In this document: positions 24,488-36,645 of the stretch, in pieces | How the letters are laid out: each line of letters starts with the position of its first letter | How positions within the stretch are numbered: position 1 is the stretch's first letter | NCBI GenBank assembly: GCA_023014365.1 | Contig: JAEBUN010000022.1 | Location: 372,001 to 436,000, forward strand | Length of the DNA stretch: 64,000 bases | Direction of reading: 5' to 3' | DNA from: Lepiota brunneoincarnata | Taxonomy: Eukaryota > Basidiomycota > Agaricomycetes > Agaricales > Agaricaceae | Program-made: the position numbers and the translations under genes | Notes under the pieces: generated by a model | What the model saw: the letters and a program-made list of their open reading frames with translations, nothing else | Told to the model about the DNA's origin: nothing | Database searches by the model: none

Positions 24488-25615
24488 TCACGCATCATGG
24501 CCTGCCAACAGGTCGATATGAAACTGCCTCCAATCCATCCTCGCAGGTACATCATCATCTCTTGAGAAAAAGATGTGCGCATCCGTGGCGGAAACGGGCG
24601 CTTCTTCTTCTTCTATGACATTGATAATCGGCTCGATTGGCGGTGGCTGCGATGATGATGTGATGTTGAAGTTTGTGTCGTGGTCTTCCGGGATCGCAAC
24701 TGAGATAGATGAGGACTTGGACAGGAACGATGAGGACTTCCCGTGACCATGGACGACGGATGTGTGATGATCGGGCGCTACTGGTCGCTGATGGGGGTGG
24801 AGGTGGTGAGGTTGTTGCGGTGTTGTTGTTGGTGGTGGTTGACAACGACGTTGGTATGTTGTGGATTGATACGGGGCGCTCACACGTATGACTATCCTGA
24901 TCACGACCTTTGGAGCGTCGGATGTGAGGCAAGTGGAGGAAGGAAGCGTCTGGAGGTGGGGTTGAGGTGATGTGGAGGAATGAATCGCGCTTTGCGTGAG
25001 AAGAAGGATGGTGGCGATGATGATGTTGACTTGCTTGAGGGGGTGCTGCTGCCGGTCTTGGGTGCGTCCTGTAGATCGACGAAGAATGATTTGGAACTTG
25101 GAGAGGATGAGAATGGGTCGAGAGGTAGTGGATGTTCGATCCTGGTGCGGGCCATCAAGGATATTGATAAGTGATACAGCAGATATAATCACGAGGGATG
25201 GAGCACATACCCGCCATTAGGACACTGAGGGCCTGGGGCTTCCACCCATATCCCAGAATTCGAGTTGATCGTGGAGGGAGGAGGTGCTGTCCGTAGCGGA
25301 AGAGACCCAACCAGATTCCTCAGTGGATAATATACTCCGGGGCTTTCTGCCAAAGAGACGGGAGGAGAATGATATCAAGGATGACCGGCGCTGTCTCTGC
25401 TGGGGCTTGGGATGGCTTGCGATTGCAGAGGTTGGTAGGGTGATGATCATGGAGGTGGGCCGGGACTCGACGTTTGGCGGTCGATTTGGTGGAGTCGGAG
25501 TCGGAGGCAGAGTCAAAGGCGAGAGGGAGGGACTTGATAGAGTCGAAGCGGGGGGTGGCAAAGCGACGAGAGACGACGCGGATGCCAGATGCAAAGAATT
25601 CTGAATAGCCTCTAG
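24488..25615 (-). CDS. Unknown serine/proline-rich protein
   Basis: I do not recognise the family. Three exon-like blocks follow one another on the minus strand. The first, about 25600-25230, is Ser/Pro-rich and ends SLHDQLEFWDMGGSPRP, with RRSSLISFSSRLFGRKPRS, a basic-serine patch suited to phosphorylation or membrane binding. The second, about 25155-24905, contains FFVDLQDAPKTGSSTPSSK and FFSRKARFIPPHHL. The third, about 24780 to the stop at 24488, runs HGKSSSFLSKSSSISVAIPE, then INVIEEEEAPVSATDAHIFF and MDWRQFHIDLL. Composition is consistent and codons look used, but the start and exact splice sites are unsettled; an ATG at 25625 is in another frame. Mostly disordered by composition, with a compact C-terminal end. 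Confidence 0.5.
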
Positions 25616-25639
25616 TATGGCTCATGATTGGGGGGATGT

Positions 25640-26464
25640 GCCAAGAGGATAGGGTGTGGTTCTGGGCGAGTGTGTGGGCTGGAGCTGGTTATATTCTCTC
25701 TAGTGCCGTGCCTATAACCGCATCTGTGGCGGTGACGTCGACGACTACGATATTTTTGTGGAGGACTACCCTCCAAAGGGGGAAGTATTCACCCAAGCGT
25801 GGAACGAACAAGCTGACAATCATAGCCCCGTGAGTATACGGCGGTGATCCCGTATGAGTGCTTGATGGCCGTTCATGTAAGGGTTTGACAATCAGTTCCT
25901 GAGTCCTGAGAGTTGGTTGTGTGCCGAGTCACTTTCACAAAGTGGCCAGCCGCAGAACGTGACGCGTGCCGAATGTTCAATGCAGCCCTAGTAGGACGAA
26001 TTATTATTCCTCATCATACGATAAATATATTTGATTGTTTCGTATTATAGGGGCAGTGATATCAACCAAGGAAGCTTGATCAGCTTGCGCATAATGGCTT
26101 GGTTGCAGGTGCACTCGGGGTGATGAAAGAAGCTTATTGCTATGCCTGCGCGCTGGGTGGTGCATCAACTCCTAGAATACTCTCCTCAATATCTTCAAGC
26201 GCCAGCACAGGCGCTGGAGCATCATTTGACAGCCGAGGTGATGGATTGTGTGTGTATACATTCCTTATTCATTCGTAAAGGAGCGTGTCGACCGGCACAA
26301 GTCTCTTATAGGACTCGTGCACCTAAGTCACTTCTAGATCAAGAAGGAGAAGGAGAATCGAAGCAGCACATCATCCGTAGATATCCCGGGCCTTTACTTG
26401 TCCAGTCAAGTGATAATCATCTCAGAAGAATAGGAGTACTACACACGCTAATAACACACAGGAA
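25640..26464. other. Intergenic region between the serine-rich gene and COA6
   Basis: It should hold the upstream region of the serine-rich gene (minus) and the 3' side of COA6. I see no coding signal or named element. Confidence 0.4.
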
Positions 26465-26804
26465 TCACCGCTTGGCGTTTTCCGCCTGCGTTTTCGCTTG
26501 AGAGAGACGCTCTTTTTGTGCGTCGGCAATAATTCGCCGCTGGTTGAAGTACACGATCTAGGCGCGACATCAGTTTGTAGTGCGGACGCCACACGATAAT
26601 ATAGCACACCCAGCTCTTGGCGCAGTTCCCTTCGTAGAGCTGCTTCTCGGGCGTACACGCATTGCCTTCTTCACCTGCCTTGACGACATTGGCGCGGTCA
26701 AGGCATTCAAAATACGAATCTCGTGCCTCCCAACATTTCTGTCGGCTCTGCCGGGTCGGTTCAGGATTGTCTTCAGGCTTGTTACTGCGGGAGAACCACC
26801 CCAT
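26465..26804 (-). CDS. COA6: Cytochrome c oxidase assembly factor 6
   Basis: Small mitochondrial intermembrane-space protein needed for copper delivery to COX2 in complex IV assembly (family knowledge). Two exons: 26804-26610 and 26557-26465, with a 52-nt GT...AG intron. The protein begins MGWFSRSNKPEDNPEPTRQS. It shows the twin Cys pattern of the CHCH fold: KCWEARDSYFECLDR (CX9C) and, later, ACTPEKQLYEGNCAKSW (CX10C). Exon 2 encodes IVYFNQRRIIADAQKERL and ends ENAKR. The length, about 95 residues, is normal. An upstream in-frame Met at 26858 is possible, but the one chosen matches the usual Coa6 N-terminus. Divergent from the RabGAP gene with about 450 bases between starts. Confidence 0.92.
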
Positions 26805-27250
26805 GGTGGTGGTTGAAATGTTGGAGTCGGCTGAGTGGTGTGGAAGAATCGATGGCACGTGTGTTCTCCCACATTTATACTTGGACTGCTTGAGGCTTCT
26901 CTACGAGTTAGCCAGGGCATATTTTAATAATTTATCCGCCCATGATCACTGCATAGAAACCAAAGGAAATATTTTCCCCGGTGCTGGATGACAAGGAACC
27001 TAGAAGCTATCGGCTGAACTTTTTTCGAGATTTAACTTATTGGGTGGGAACAGATTACCTAGCCGAGCCCTTAGTCATCCTCAACTCAAAAGCCAGGATG
27101 AAACTAGCAACGCCGACACCGACCACGATAAAGACCGAGCTCCTAGGGATAGGGACGCCCATATTTGTTTTACAAGGTGCATGCCCCTCCACCCTTACCC
27201 GTGTCGCCTGATTACACTATGGACATTGGGTACACAAACTGACCACTACC

Positions 27251-30200
27251 ATGGTATCATCGACACACCTCAAAACTCCCGCCCATTCTCATCCACTATC
27301 CCCCGAGGAGCTGCCATCGCGGGGCCGCAGGAGCCGTGAAACACATCATAGCGATCCAAGGCCTACAACAAATTACTTTACCCTCAAAGCCCAGCTCGAG
27401 CAGGATACATCTGATGCGCCAAATTGGGATGGGAGTGTGCGAGGGTATAGTAAACTCAACAAGAGGAGGCTTTCAGATGCTCAAGCGCGAGCAAAACCAC
27501 CGGCGATGTTGTTTTTGGACAAACGGGACCAAGCGTCCCCGTTGTTCATTGTTGGGTCGTCCAAGGACTCTGCTTTCATCCCACCTAGGCGGAGTGGTTC
27601 CGATCTCGTGGTCCCTGAAGCCCTCCATTCGGAGCAGTATGGCGCAACTGTAACAAACCATGTGTTGTCGACAAAATGGCACGAGTGTTCTGATGATACC
27701 ATTGAAAATGCCGTCTCCAAAATTCGTTCTATGGAATCCCCTGGTGACGTTGCCGCCCATCCCTATCACGTCGCCTTGCGCATTCTATCGTCCGCACACC
27801 AAAGTCTGGCATATGCACGCTCGGAAATAGAAGAAGATAGACGGCTACTCCAGGACAAGGAAGTTGCAAGGAGGCAGAGGGCTGAAGATCTTTTGCAGGA
27901 GTTGCCACCTTCCGAAAGGGACGTAGCTCGTCGTGTGATCCAGTCGCTGTTCACCGACGATGACGAGATTTCGCACCAAGTCCAGAGGAAACAGAGCATG
28001 ATAGTATGCGTTCTTCCCGCTCTGCCCCAACCTGTGACTGACGTATGAATAGTCCCTCACAGAATCCTTGAGCGAGGCCATCGCAGAAGAAGTCTTACTT
28101 CCTCGAAGTGTCCCGAAACCTATGACACCTATGCTGGAGGAAACCACTTTCCAACTGGATCCACCAACGGGACCTCCATCCGATGACTCAACAATTGCGG
28201 CTGGCACGCTAACAGACCAGTCATCCACGGAGGCCAAGGCTCCGCCAGAGCCCCCCCTGCTAAATCCAAAACGACGACAAGACCATGCATCAATCGGAGA
28301 CTGGATGAGCACGTGGTGGGGTAAAGGCAAGCCGCGAGCCCAGAGTGCCACTAGCTCCCTAAGCAGTTCATCGAACGACAACCTTTCCGCACCACCGCCT
28401 AACATCCGACGAAAGTCGGCAAAGAGCGTATTCGGAACACTGGGCATCTCAATCCTCAATCCTCTTCCGAGCGATACATCTAGGCAACGTGTCGTAGTGG
28501 AAAATACGGCCCCTCAGATGGTATCTGACACAGAATCTGTCAAATCCAATGCTGTTTCTGCTGCTCCATCTGTTCTGTCATCGCCCATCCAGAACACCTT
28601 CGTACCCACTCTTGCCGCTCCCACCCTGACCACCACCCTCGAGCCGCCGACGGAAGTGGTGTCTATCTCATCAATTACGTTGTCTACACATGATCCACCG
28701 GTTGTAATGATGCAAGGGCGCCACACTACGTGCTATCGTCCACGCGACGCGTGTCATGACCAGCGACCCCAATAGTATCCTCACAGATCAAGGCCGCGAG
28801 ACCAGCCCCCTCGTTGCGAGACTTGCTATGGAGTTGATCAAAAATGCCCGCGACAAAGGCATTATTTTTCAGGAAAGGCCCAAGGAGCGCAAGGAAGTCA
28901 AGAAGGAAGATGACGCTGCCGAGCGACAGCAACGCCCTTTGGTCACTCTTAGTCCTTCATCCGGGCCCGATGCTACGGCATTCCTGAACCGTGCTTTGAG
29001 CGAGGGGAGTAGGAAGTCTAAGAAGAGAGCTGCTACTATTATGCAAGTTTCTTCACCATTTGCTTCGCCGCTTTTTGGTTCCTTTGGCCGCCAGCAGCAA
29101 CGCAGACATCTCACGATTACCGACAAAGCCACCGTGCAAGTCGCCTCTGGTGGTCAGTCGAATGGTACAGCCACACAAACGAGTGGTTTACCTAGCAAGC
29201 CTAAAACTGCATCTGTACCCCTCGAGTCCATCATTCCAGCAACAGCCAAACCACCTACGCATTACCTTTCACGCACCTACACGCCCCTTACGGCGCGCGA
29301 GTTCCGTTTCTCGATTCCCCTCCCGCACTCTGCGTCTCGGTTCTCTATCTACCATGATGACCAACGTCCGTTAACGGATCGGTACGGGTTCATGTATGAT
29401 ATAGCGCAGTACGATGTGTTGTTACTGATACGCGCAAAAGAGTGCGGGAATACTGCGCCTGCGTGCTTGACGGGGGTGAAGATTGCTGATAGGGAGGAGG
29501 ATAACAGTTGGCCGGAGGATGAAGGGGAGGGTGGTGTGAGTGTGAGGGATGTTATTGAGATTGTCAAGGGGAAGTGTGAGTGCGATGGTGAGTTCGATGG
29601 GCGGAGTATTGGGAGTAATCGGGGTCGTGGGGATGTGGAATCGGTCCATTCGCCGCCGTCTGGGGTTGGGGATGGACAATCGATGAGTGTCAAGTCTCGG
29701 TCGTCGTCGAAAAGCAGGAAGAGGTCGTCTGCGGTGCTTTCGTCTGGTGCGGTCACGGCGGCGACAACGACGGGTCCGATGACGTCGTTGGCTACGTCTA
29801 TCCTGAGTGTTAATGAGGATACACCGCGGCATGCGTGTGTGAATACTGTGAGGAGGTTGCTTGGCCAGCTCACGGAAATTCATGATCAGCAACAAGCTGC
29901 GCAGCGGAAGGAGTGGGATGCATTCGTTAGGCAGAGGTCCCGGATTAAAGCTACTAAAGCTCCTTCCCAGGCGGCTTCGAATGCGGGTACGAGCGCTGCA
30001 GCTATTCTCGGACTTGGGCTTGGGCTTGGGCTTGAACCCGCGGATGAGGATGATGAACTTGCACATACGGACGGTCTTATTGGGTTTGCACAGTTGGGGC
30101 TGTTGGCGAGTAGGGATGAGCGACGCGAGTTTGACCGACTGGTGAGGAATGGAATTCCGTTGGTGTATAGACCCAAGGTGTGGATGGAGTGTAGTGGTGC

Positions 30201-31134
30201 GTTGGAGATTAAGGAGCCGGGGATCTTTAGAGATTTGCTTGCGGAGGAGGAAGGTCCAGGGAGTGTGGTGCCTGAAATTGAGAAGGATGTGGGGCGGACG
30301 ATGCCGCTTAATATTTTCTTTGGAGGTGATGGTGCGGGAGTGGATAAGTTAAGGAGAGTGTTGACGGCGTATAGCCGGTAGGTTCTGAAATATTTCTTAT
30401 TGAATTCTGTGAAGTGACTTGGGCCCTGTTATTTAGCCGTAATCCTGCAGTTGGATACTGTCAGGGGATGAATCTCATCACATCGACCATTTTGCTCGTA
30501 CACGCAGATGAAGAGGACGCGTTTTGGATGCTTGCAGCGATTGTGGAGAAGATCCTGCCTGAGGATTTCTTTTCTCCTTCGCTCCTCCCTTCTCGAGCCT
30601 GTCCCCTTGTTTTGCTCGACTATGTGGCTGAGCACTTGCCGAAGCTTCATGCACATTTGACGACCCTTGGTATTGACCTGGGTGCCATTTGCTTCTCGTG
30701 GTTCCTTTCCCTATTCACGGATTGTCTACCTGTTGAGGTGAGATACCTTTTGTTCTCGAGCCTGTCAAGCTGGGTTGATGACTGTATCCTGTCAGACACT
30801 GTTTAGAGTCTGGGATGTTTTCCTTGTTGATGGTCTTGATGTCTTGTTCCGCATCGCGTTGGCTATTTTACGTAGGAATGAGCAAGAGCTCCTTTCTTGC
30901 GAGTCGATTCCTGCGGTGTATGTTGCCCTCGAGAATCTGCCGACGCGAATGTGGGAGGCGGATAAACTTCTCCAGGTATGTCCTTGGCACATGTAGTATC
31001 CACGTTTCAGCCGCGAGACTGATCCTGCGTTCCCTTTCAAGCTCGAGGCGGAACTTCGGCCGGTTCTTGTCCACTCCGATATCGTTAGCAAGAGAAATAG
31101 ACATGTTGCTGACCTGTCGCAACTCATGTCATGA
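27251..31134 (+). CDS. TBC-domain Rab GTPase-activating protein
   Basis: Stimulates GTP hydrolysis by a Rab, controlling vesicle traffic. The N-terminal part (27251-28003, then from 28053) is family-specific: YFTLKAQLEQ, TKWHECSDDTIENAVSKI and a coiled segment of Glu/Arg ending SLFTDDDE..HQVQRKQSM. Next come LRAIVHATRVMTSDPNSIL and a basic Ser-rich linker. The TBC domain starts near 30130 (GIPLVYRPKVWMECSGA). Both catalytic fingers are present: the IxxDxxR arginine finger as IEKDVGRT (about 30277) and the glutamine finger as GYCQGMN (about 30455). Introns at 30378-30436, about 30738-30795 and 30976-31041 are canonical. The last exon encodes LEAELRPVLVHSDIVSKRNR and stops at 31132-31134. At about 28711 (GGG) the frame slips by one base; removing a G restores it and no intron fits. 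Otherwise it appears complete and catalytically competent. Confidence 0.87.
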
Positions 31135-31801
31135 CTTGCGAGGAGTGTTCTTCCTACCCATTAAATATTAGGTACTTGGTCATCCGATTTATGTACTTGG
31201 GTCAATCCTTAATAATTCCCTCTCTCTTTGGACTGTCCGTTTTTGGTCGTGGTATAACCTAGTGCTCTTTAGATCCTTTAACTCCCTCCCCTAACTTAGG
31301 ACTATGTATGTACGATACTGCAGACAGCTTTGCCTAATCATACGTTGGCGGTGATGCTTCTTGGCAACCCCCCCCCCCTTCGGGGCGTCGACGAGGGCGA
31401 ATAGAGTGAGTGGAATGGTGAGTGAGTTTCTCATGCAAGGTCATGACCATGCTTTGATTTATTTTTGACTCAAGTGTGAGGATTGCACCCGCCACTTGAC
31501 AGGGTCACAAGATTCTCATTCACAAGCAGGCTCCGAGAGATATGGCTGGTTCCAGGTCGAACGGCACGACGGGCCCACTTTGAAGCGGTACCACACCGTA
31601 TCACGATGTCATTTTATGAGCCGGTCCAGTGATAATGCTTTCCACGCTTGGTCACTTGGACAACTTCGCTGCCGAGCTTTAGGTGAGAACCGTCGCGTAT
31701 TAACTCCCCCTTCCTGTAAACTATTTAGGCCGGCGCCTGTCACCGATTGGGAGGAACTTTCGCCCTCTTTATCAACAGGATAACAAAGATTTCCTGATAA
31801 G
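31135..31801. other. Intergenic between RabGAP and MFS genes
   Basis: Holds the RabGAP 3' region and the upstream region of the MFS gene. A 9-base C tract lies near 31369. No coding signal was recognised. Confidence 0.4.
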
Positions 31802-34414
31802 ATGAACGAGGAACAGCTTGAAGTGTTGCATCGTCAAGTACTGAGGAAGCTGGATTTATATGTTATTCCCTGTCTATCTTTCGTGAGTTCAGGCGCCTTA
31901 AGTGTTTAGTTTATTCAGACGACCGTTTTGAACAGCTTTGGTTGGCCAATTCTATTGACCGGTCGAATATCGGGAACGCGAGGTTTAGAGTGAACCGCTC
32001 TTGTCGATGGAACCGTCATTCTGATGAACATTTCATAGGATCGCTGGATTGGAAAGGGACCTCCATTTACGGGGCAACGAGTTTAACCTTGGTTTAGCAG
32101 GTAAATACGCCACTACCAGGGCACTTCCCTTTGCAGCGGACTCGAAGGACTGATGCAACCATCCTTAGTTTTCTTTATTGCGTACACCTAATCCTCTTTG
32201 GCTTTGCGATTTTTAACCGTGACTGAGCCTGGGGTTATTGTAGGTACATCGTGGTTGATGTCCGTCAGTAAAAAAATCCTCCTATCCGGCTCTTGGTTTA
32301 GATCCTAACACTAGAAATTTAAGCATCCAATCTACTTCTTTTCAAAGTAAAAGCCAATCGTTGGCTTCCAATATTCACTTGTGCATGGGGCATCACGACC
32401 ATCGGCACAGGCTTTGTCAAGAATTTCTCAGGTCTGGTTGCCCTACGGTTTATTCTGGGGGCCTGTGAAGGTAGTCTGCTCCCGTGTATGGTTGGTCCTT
32501 TTCTCCAAACACGGAGGTTATCGTCCTCAACCAAGTGCTTTTGCAGATCCTATACATGAGTACTCTTTACCCTCGACATATATTGCAATTTAGGTGTGTC
32601 CCACGGTTAAGCCAATTAATTCCTGCAGCCTCACTCTTTACTAGGATGGGGTCGTTCTACGCGGCAGGTGAGAGATGATGCCTTTGTTACGACTGATAAC
32701 TCGATCTTCATATGGGGTTAGTCTCTCTGTCTGGAGCATTCGGAGGTAACCTCGCCTGTTCTACCCGATATGCTAGTACCTAGTCTGAGCCTGTAAAGGT
32801 CTTCTAGCCGCTGCAATCCTTAATATGGATGGACTCGGAGGTTTGGCTGGCTGGCGTTGGATTTTTATTTTGGAAGGACTCGTCACCGTTCTTTTTGGAC
32901 TACTTTCCGCATGGTTATTACCGGCGGATCTAAACTCAGCCCGATTCATCACGGATGAAGAGAGATATGCTTACGGTAAACCGTTCCAATGTCTTCACAA
33001 CGAACCGTAAACTAATAATGGTCACAACTTTGATTAGTTTATTATTACACCCGGACGAACCCCCACGCCTTTGCATTTCCGCCAAAGACAGTAATTGGCG
33101 ATCAGGGCATGGAGGGATCCGCTCCTGGGTCGGAGAAGGGATCTGAAGAACAAGTAGAAGTGCATGAATTTAATCCCGTTCGTCGCCAGAAGGCGGAAGC
33201 GTTCGAGTGGAGGGAAGTCAGGCGAGGTAAGTATTTTCTCATCGAGATTCACAATGCCAAAACTCACGCCTGGCTGAGGTCTATTTGACTTCCAGACCTG
33301 GGTTACAGGACTGGCTTACTTTTCCAATCTCGTCGCCCTTTCTGCGTACGCTCTATTCTTGTAAGTGTCTAAGTCTCTCATCTTGCACAGTGCTTGACAT
33401 TGTTTGAGCTCAGGCCTACTATTGTATCGCAGCTTGGTTTTATTGGAGTTCAAGCTCAACTACATTCAGGTGATTCAGAACGATCTAACAAAGCCCGTAT
33501 TTGGTTCATCTATGCGCCAGTGTACCCCTATATCCCCTCGGCCGCGCTAACAGGTTGGTAATCTCGACCACCGCCCACTGGATCTCGTTGACCTGTTCGT
33601 TCCCTAGCCATTGTTTCCGTTCTAAGTGATCGTATGAGAATCCGTGGACCATTTGTCCTTGGTTTCATGCCAATAGCGATGGTTGGTAAGTCCCATCCGG
33701 CTAACACTCTACCTGTCCTGCGACCATCGGTAACCGTTGGACTGGGACCGTGAAAGGATTCATTATTACCATCATAGCAAGCAGCAATCACGTTCGATAT
33801 GCAGGTCTGTTCATTGCAGGGATTGGGGCGTGGGTTCCTATCCTTACTGCCAGGCTCAACGAGCAAATGACCTTTTTCCCTGTAGATTCCCGTGCTCACC
33901 CTGCATCGTCGCTACGCTTGCTAACAACCACAGTGGAAATTATAAGCGAGCAGCGTCGCTGGGCCTTCAAATCGCATTGGGAAATTGCGGGTATGCAAAT
34001 GGGTATGAAGGCGACACCTGGGCACTGCTGACTCGTCCATCAGGGGAATTGTAGCGACCTTTCTTTATACAACAGGTTTCTAAAGCCATTACCTTTACAG
34101 ATCCGATTTGTTCACATTAAGTAAATACAGACCAGCGACCTCGTTACATCAGAGGACATAGCATCGTCCTCGCAATGATAGCATTCTGCTGGCTTATGGT
34201 TGCATTAAACATGTTCGTCCCATTTCATTCTAGCAAACCCGGACATTGTCGCTGATGTTTTTCCGAGGACAGAGCTTACTGCTGGTATGAAAACAAGGCC
34301 CGAGCAGAGGGTAAAAGAGAGTATAACAACGTCAAGTATAAGGCATTGGTGGAGTCTGGAAAGACCAGGGCACCTATTGGGGATAGAGATCCTGCCTTTC
34401 GATTTACATTATGA
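31802..34414 (+). CDS. MFS transporter, allantoate-permease (anion:cation symporter) type
   Basis: About 15 small exons encode a 12-span transporter of the fungal Dal5-like ACS family, which takes up carboxylates and vitamins (family knowledge). The start MNEEQLEVLHRQVLRKLDLY and ANSIDRSNIGNAR in span 1 are typical. Further marks: RDLHLRGNEFNLGLA, RWLPIFTCAWGITTIGTGFV, FILGACEGSLLP followed (across an intron) by ILYMSTLYPRH, GWRWIFILEGLVTVLFGLL, VLSDRMRIRGPFVLGF and NNHSGNYKRAASLGLQIALG. The C-terminus GKTRAPIGDRDPAFRFTL matches the conserved family end. Nearly all junctions resolve with GT/AG borders. The weak point is 32190-32325, where the loop between spans 2 and 3 (usually FEIPSN) is replaced by an in-frame TAA unless an AAG acceptor is used. 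So it may be non-functional, or I have missed the splice. Confidence 0.75.
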
Positions 34415-36645
34415 GCCAAAGATGTTTTTGTAGTAGCGAGATTTCATTTCCTCCTACTCGGCTGCTTGGCCGCATCAAGATGTTACTTGAAATCTTTGGA
34501 AAGTGTTTGACGTTTGTGACCCAGGCGTTTTGCCGTTTCGGACTACTGCAGCGGAGCAACACTCCGACTAATATAGCAGTAATTCCGACGTCTCCATATT
34601 TCGACGCCAGGGGGGGAGGTGCTCACACGCCTCGTAGGGAAGTGTTGCCGAAGGAGTATATAATTAGCAAGATATATAACATGCGCCAAAATCGGGGAAG
34701 ATGGGGCCGCTGATAAGATCATAGCAGATATTTATCCTGATCATACCTTTCTTTGCTCTGTGGACGTGGCTGCGTGTCAGTGCCTGGTGAGCTGGGTGTC
34801 GTCCTGAACATCAGTGGCGGAGCTTGGAGCAGCACGCTCAACCTTGTAAACCAAGCGATAATTTGTTGTATTCCTGGTGCACTGCTGACGATGAGAGTAA
34901 ACAGCATTCTTGGCCATCAGTTGCCAGTGGCGTTGTTGTGCATTTCAAGTCTCAGCAAACACTTGTGAAGAACGCTTTCTACCCTCGTTCTGCTCCCCGC
35001 CTTCAGCTCATCATCAAGTACTCAATGCCAACCCACGACAAGAGCCGCATCTCTCTTGCGCTCCTTGGCCAAATGCATAATAAACCCGACCTACTATCGT
35101 ACTGACTCGGGAAATTATGTAGAGTTGCCCAGCGACAATATTCGCCTGCACCCGGGTCACAGTGTGCCCCAATCTCCCTGGACCGTACAATTCGGGGTGG
35201 TTGAAATTCAAAAGAAGAGTTGTGACAATGACGCATGCGATGATTGCGCCAGGACTGATGCTGGTGCAATGGACGAGGGGCGAAAACGAGTGCAACGAGA
35301 AAAATAGTAGTAGGAACGGTCAGTGTCGAAACAATCGATCGAAAAAAAAAAAAGTCTGTGCTCACCGGAGATTTTAGGCACTCAGCGACATGCTTCCGAG
35401 GAGTCTCCATAATACGTGTTGAGTGGGATTCGAATCATCTATCCAAATGCTGGACACTCACTCTCCCACGGCTTTTTCATCCAGGTAAGAGGCTTTATCC
35501 TCTTCAAAGCCTAGATCCCAATCCGTATGCTTGCAGTTTGACGATTTGGAGGACACGATAGAGAAGGGTTTAGGATGTACTGACAATTGAGATCGAAGGC
35601 AAGAACAAGGCTGAACCTTCTTGACCAGGCTATTCGTCGTCCTGCAAACAATATGGTTCGAGTTTCTGTGTCTGGGCATCCCGCTCGCAAGTGACACAGC
35701 TTGAAGTCATGGCTCTTGCATTTGGCACCCCTAATATTATCACATGTGTACTATGGTGGTCGAAGCCACGGAACATCTGCGCGTGCCGTCCCTGTTGCAA
35801 TAAAACCCGGTATTGACGATGAGTCTTCCGCGGAGCACAGGAGGGCTGAGGGCTAAGGAGGATGAGGAGGAAGAGAAGGAGCGCTGGGTATATCGCAAAC
35901 CGAGCGAGATGACATACGAGGGGCGTGGTCAGCTTGGGGCAGAGGCTGGTCGCAGTCTCGTCTATGCCGCTTGTGGGACTGTTATACCCTTTTTTTTTCA
36001 AAATGGGGTGGGATTAGTGGCAACAAGGTCTACCACGGGGTCTCTGCGGGTCCCAATGTTCTATGCTGAATTTCAAGCGGTGGTGCATCAATGATGACAT
36101 CCTTCATGTTGATTGGTCGGCTCTTCGATTCGCTTCATCCCATTCCATGGTCATCCCAGTTTCCGTCAACTGCAGAATGGTGTTTTTCTGCCCTCGTCAT
36201 CATAATCGAATATCTAATAGGCGTTATCAAGATTTTGAGGTACACCAGCGACCGGAGGAAACTTTATGCATTGGGGTATAGAAGCTGACGTTCGGGAAGT
36301 TGCAAATGGTCTGTGCCTCGTTGCTGACTATACACGTGGATGAATTATTGGACACATATCTTTCGGAAGTTCGGAAAGGAGAACCCTTCGTGTTGCCAGC
36401 TCCTGCATCCAGTATTATGTAGCAAAGTCGCCCTGGACAACGCGCGTATGAAGTCTGCTGCAGATCATCTAAATGCGGAGGTGATAAGACTGTTGAATGG
36501 TCGGTTATGCTCGCTCTCCCTCGTTTCCTCAGGAACATCCGGGCGTAGCGAGGTTGGCTGGGAAGAAGCCCTGCAAAACTTGCGTGCTCTCGAAAGAAGA
36601 GCAAGGTAATAAAACACATAATATCCATAAATACACTTAAAGATC
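34415..36645. other. 2.2-kb region without a supported gene
   Basis: Short open frames occur on both strands but none has domain signals or linkable exons. A T-rich and a purine-rich tract lie near 35990 and 35340. This is the 3' side of both flanking genes (MFS plus, BRCT gene minus), which converge here. Confidence 0.4.
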
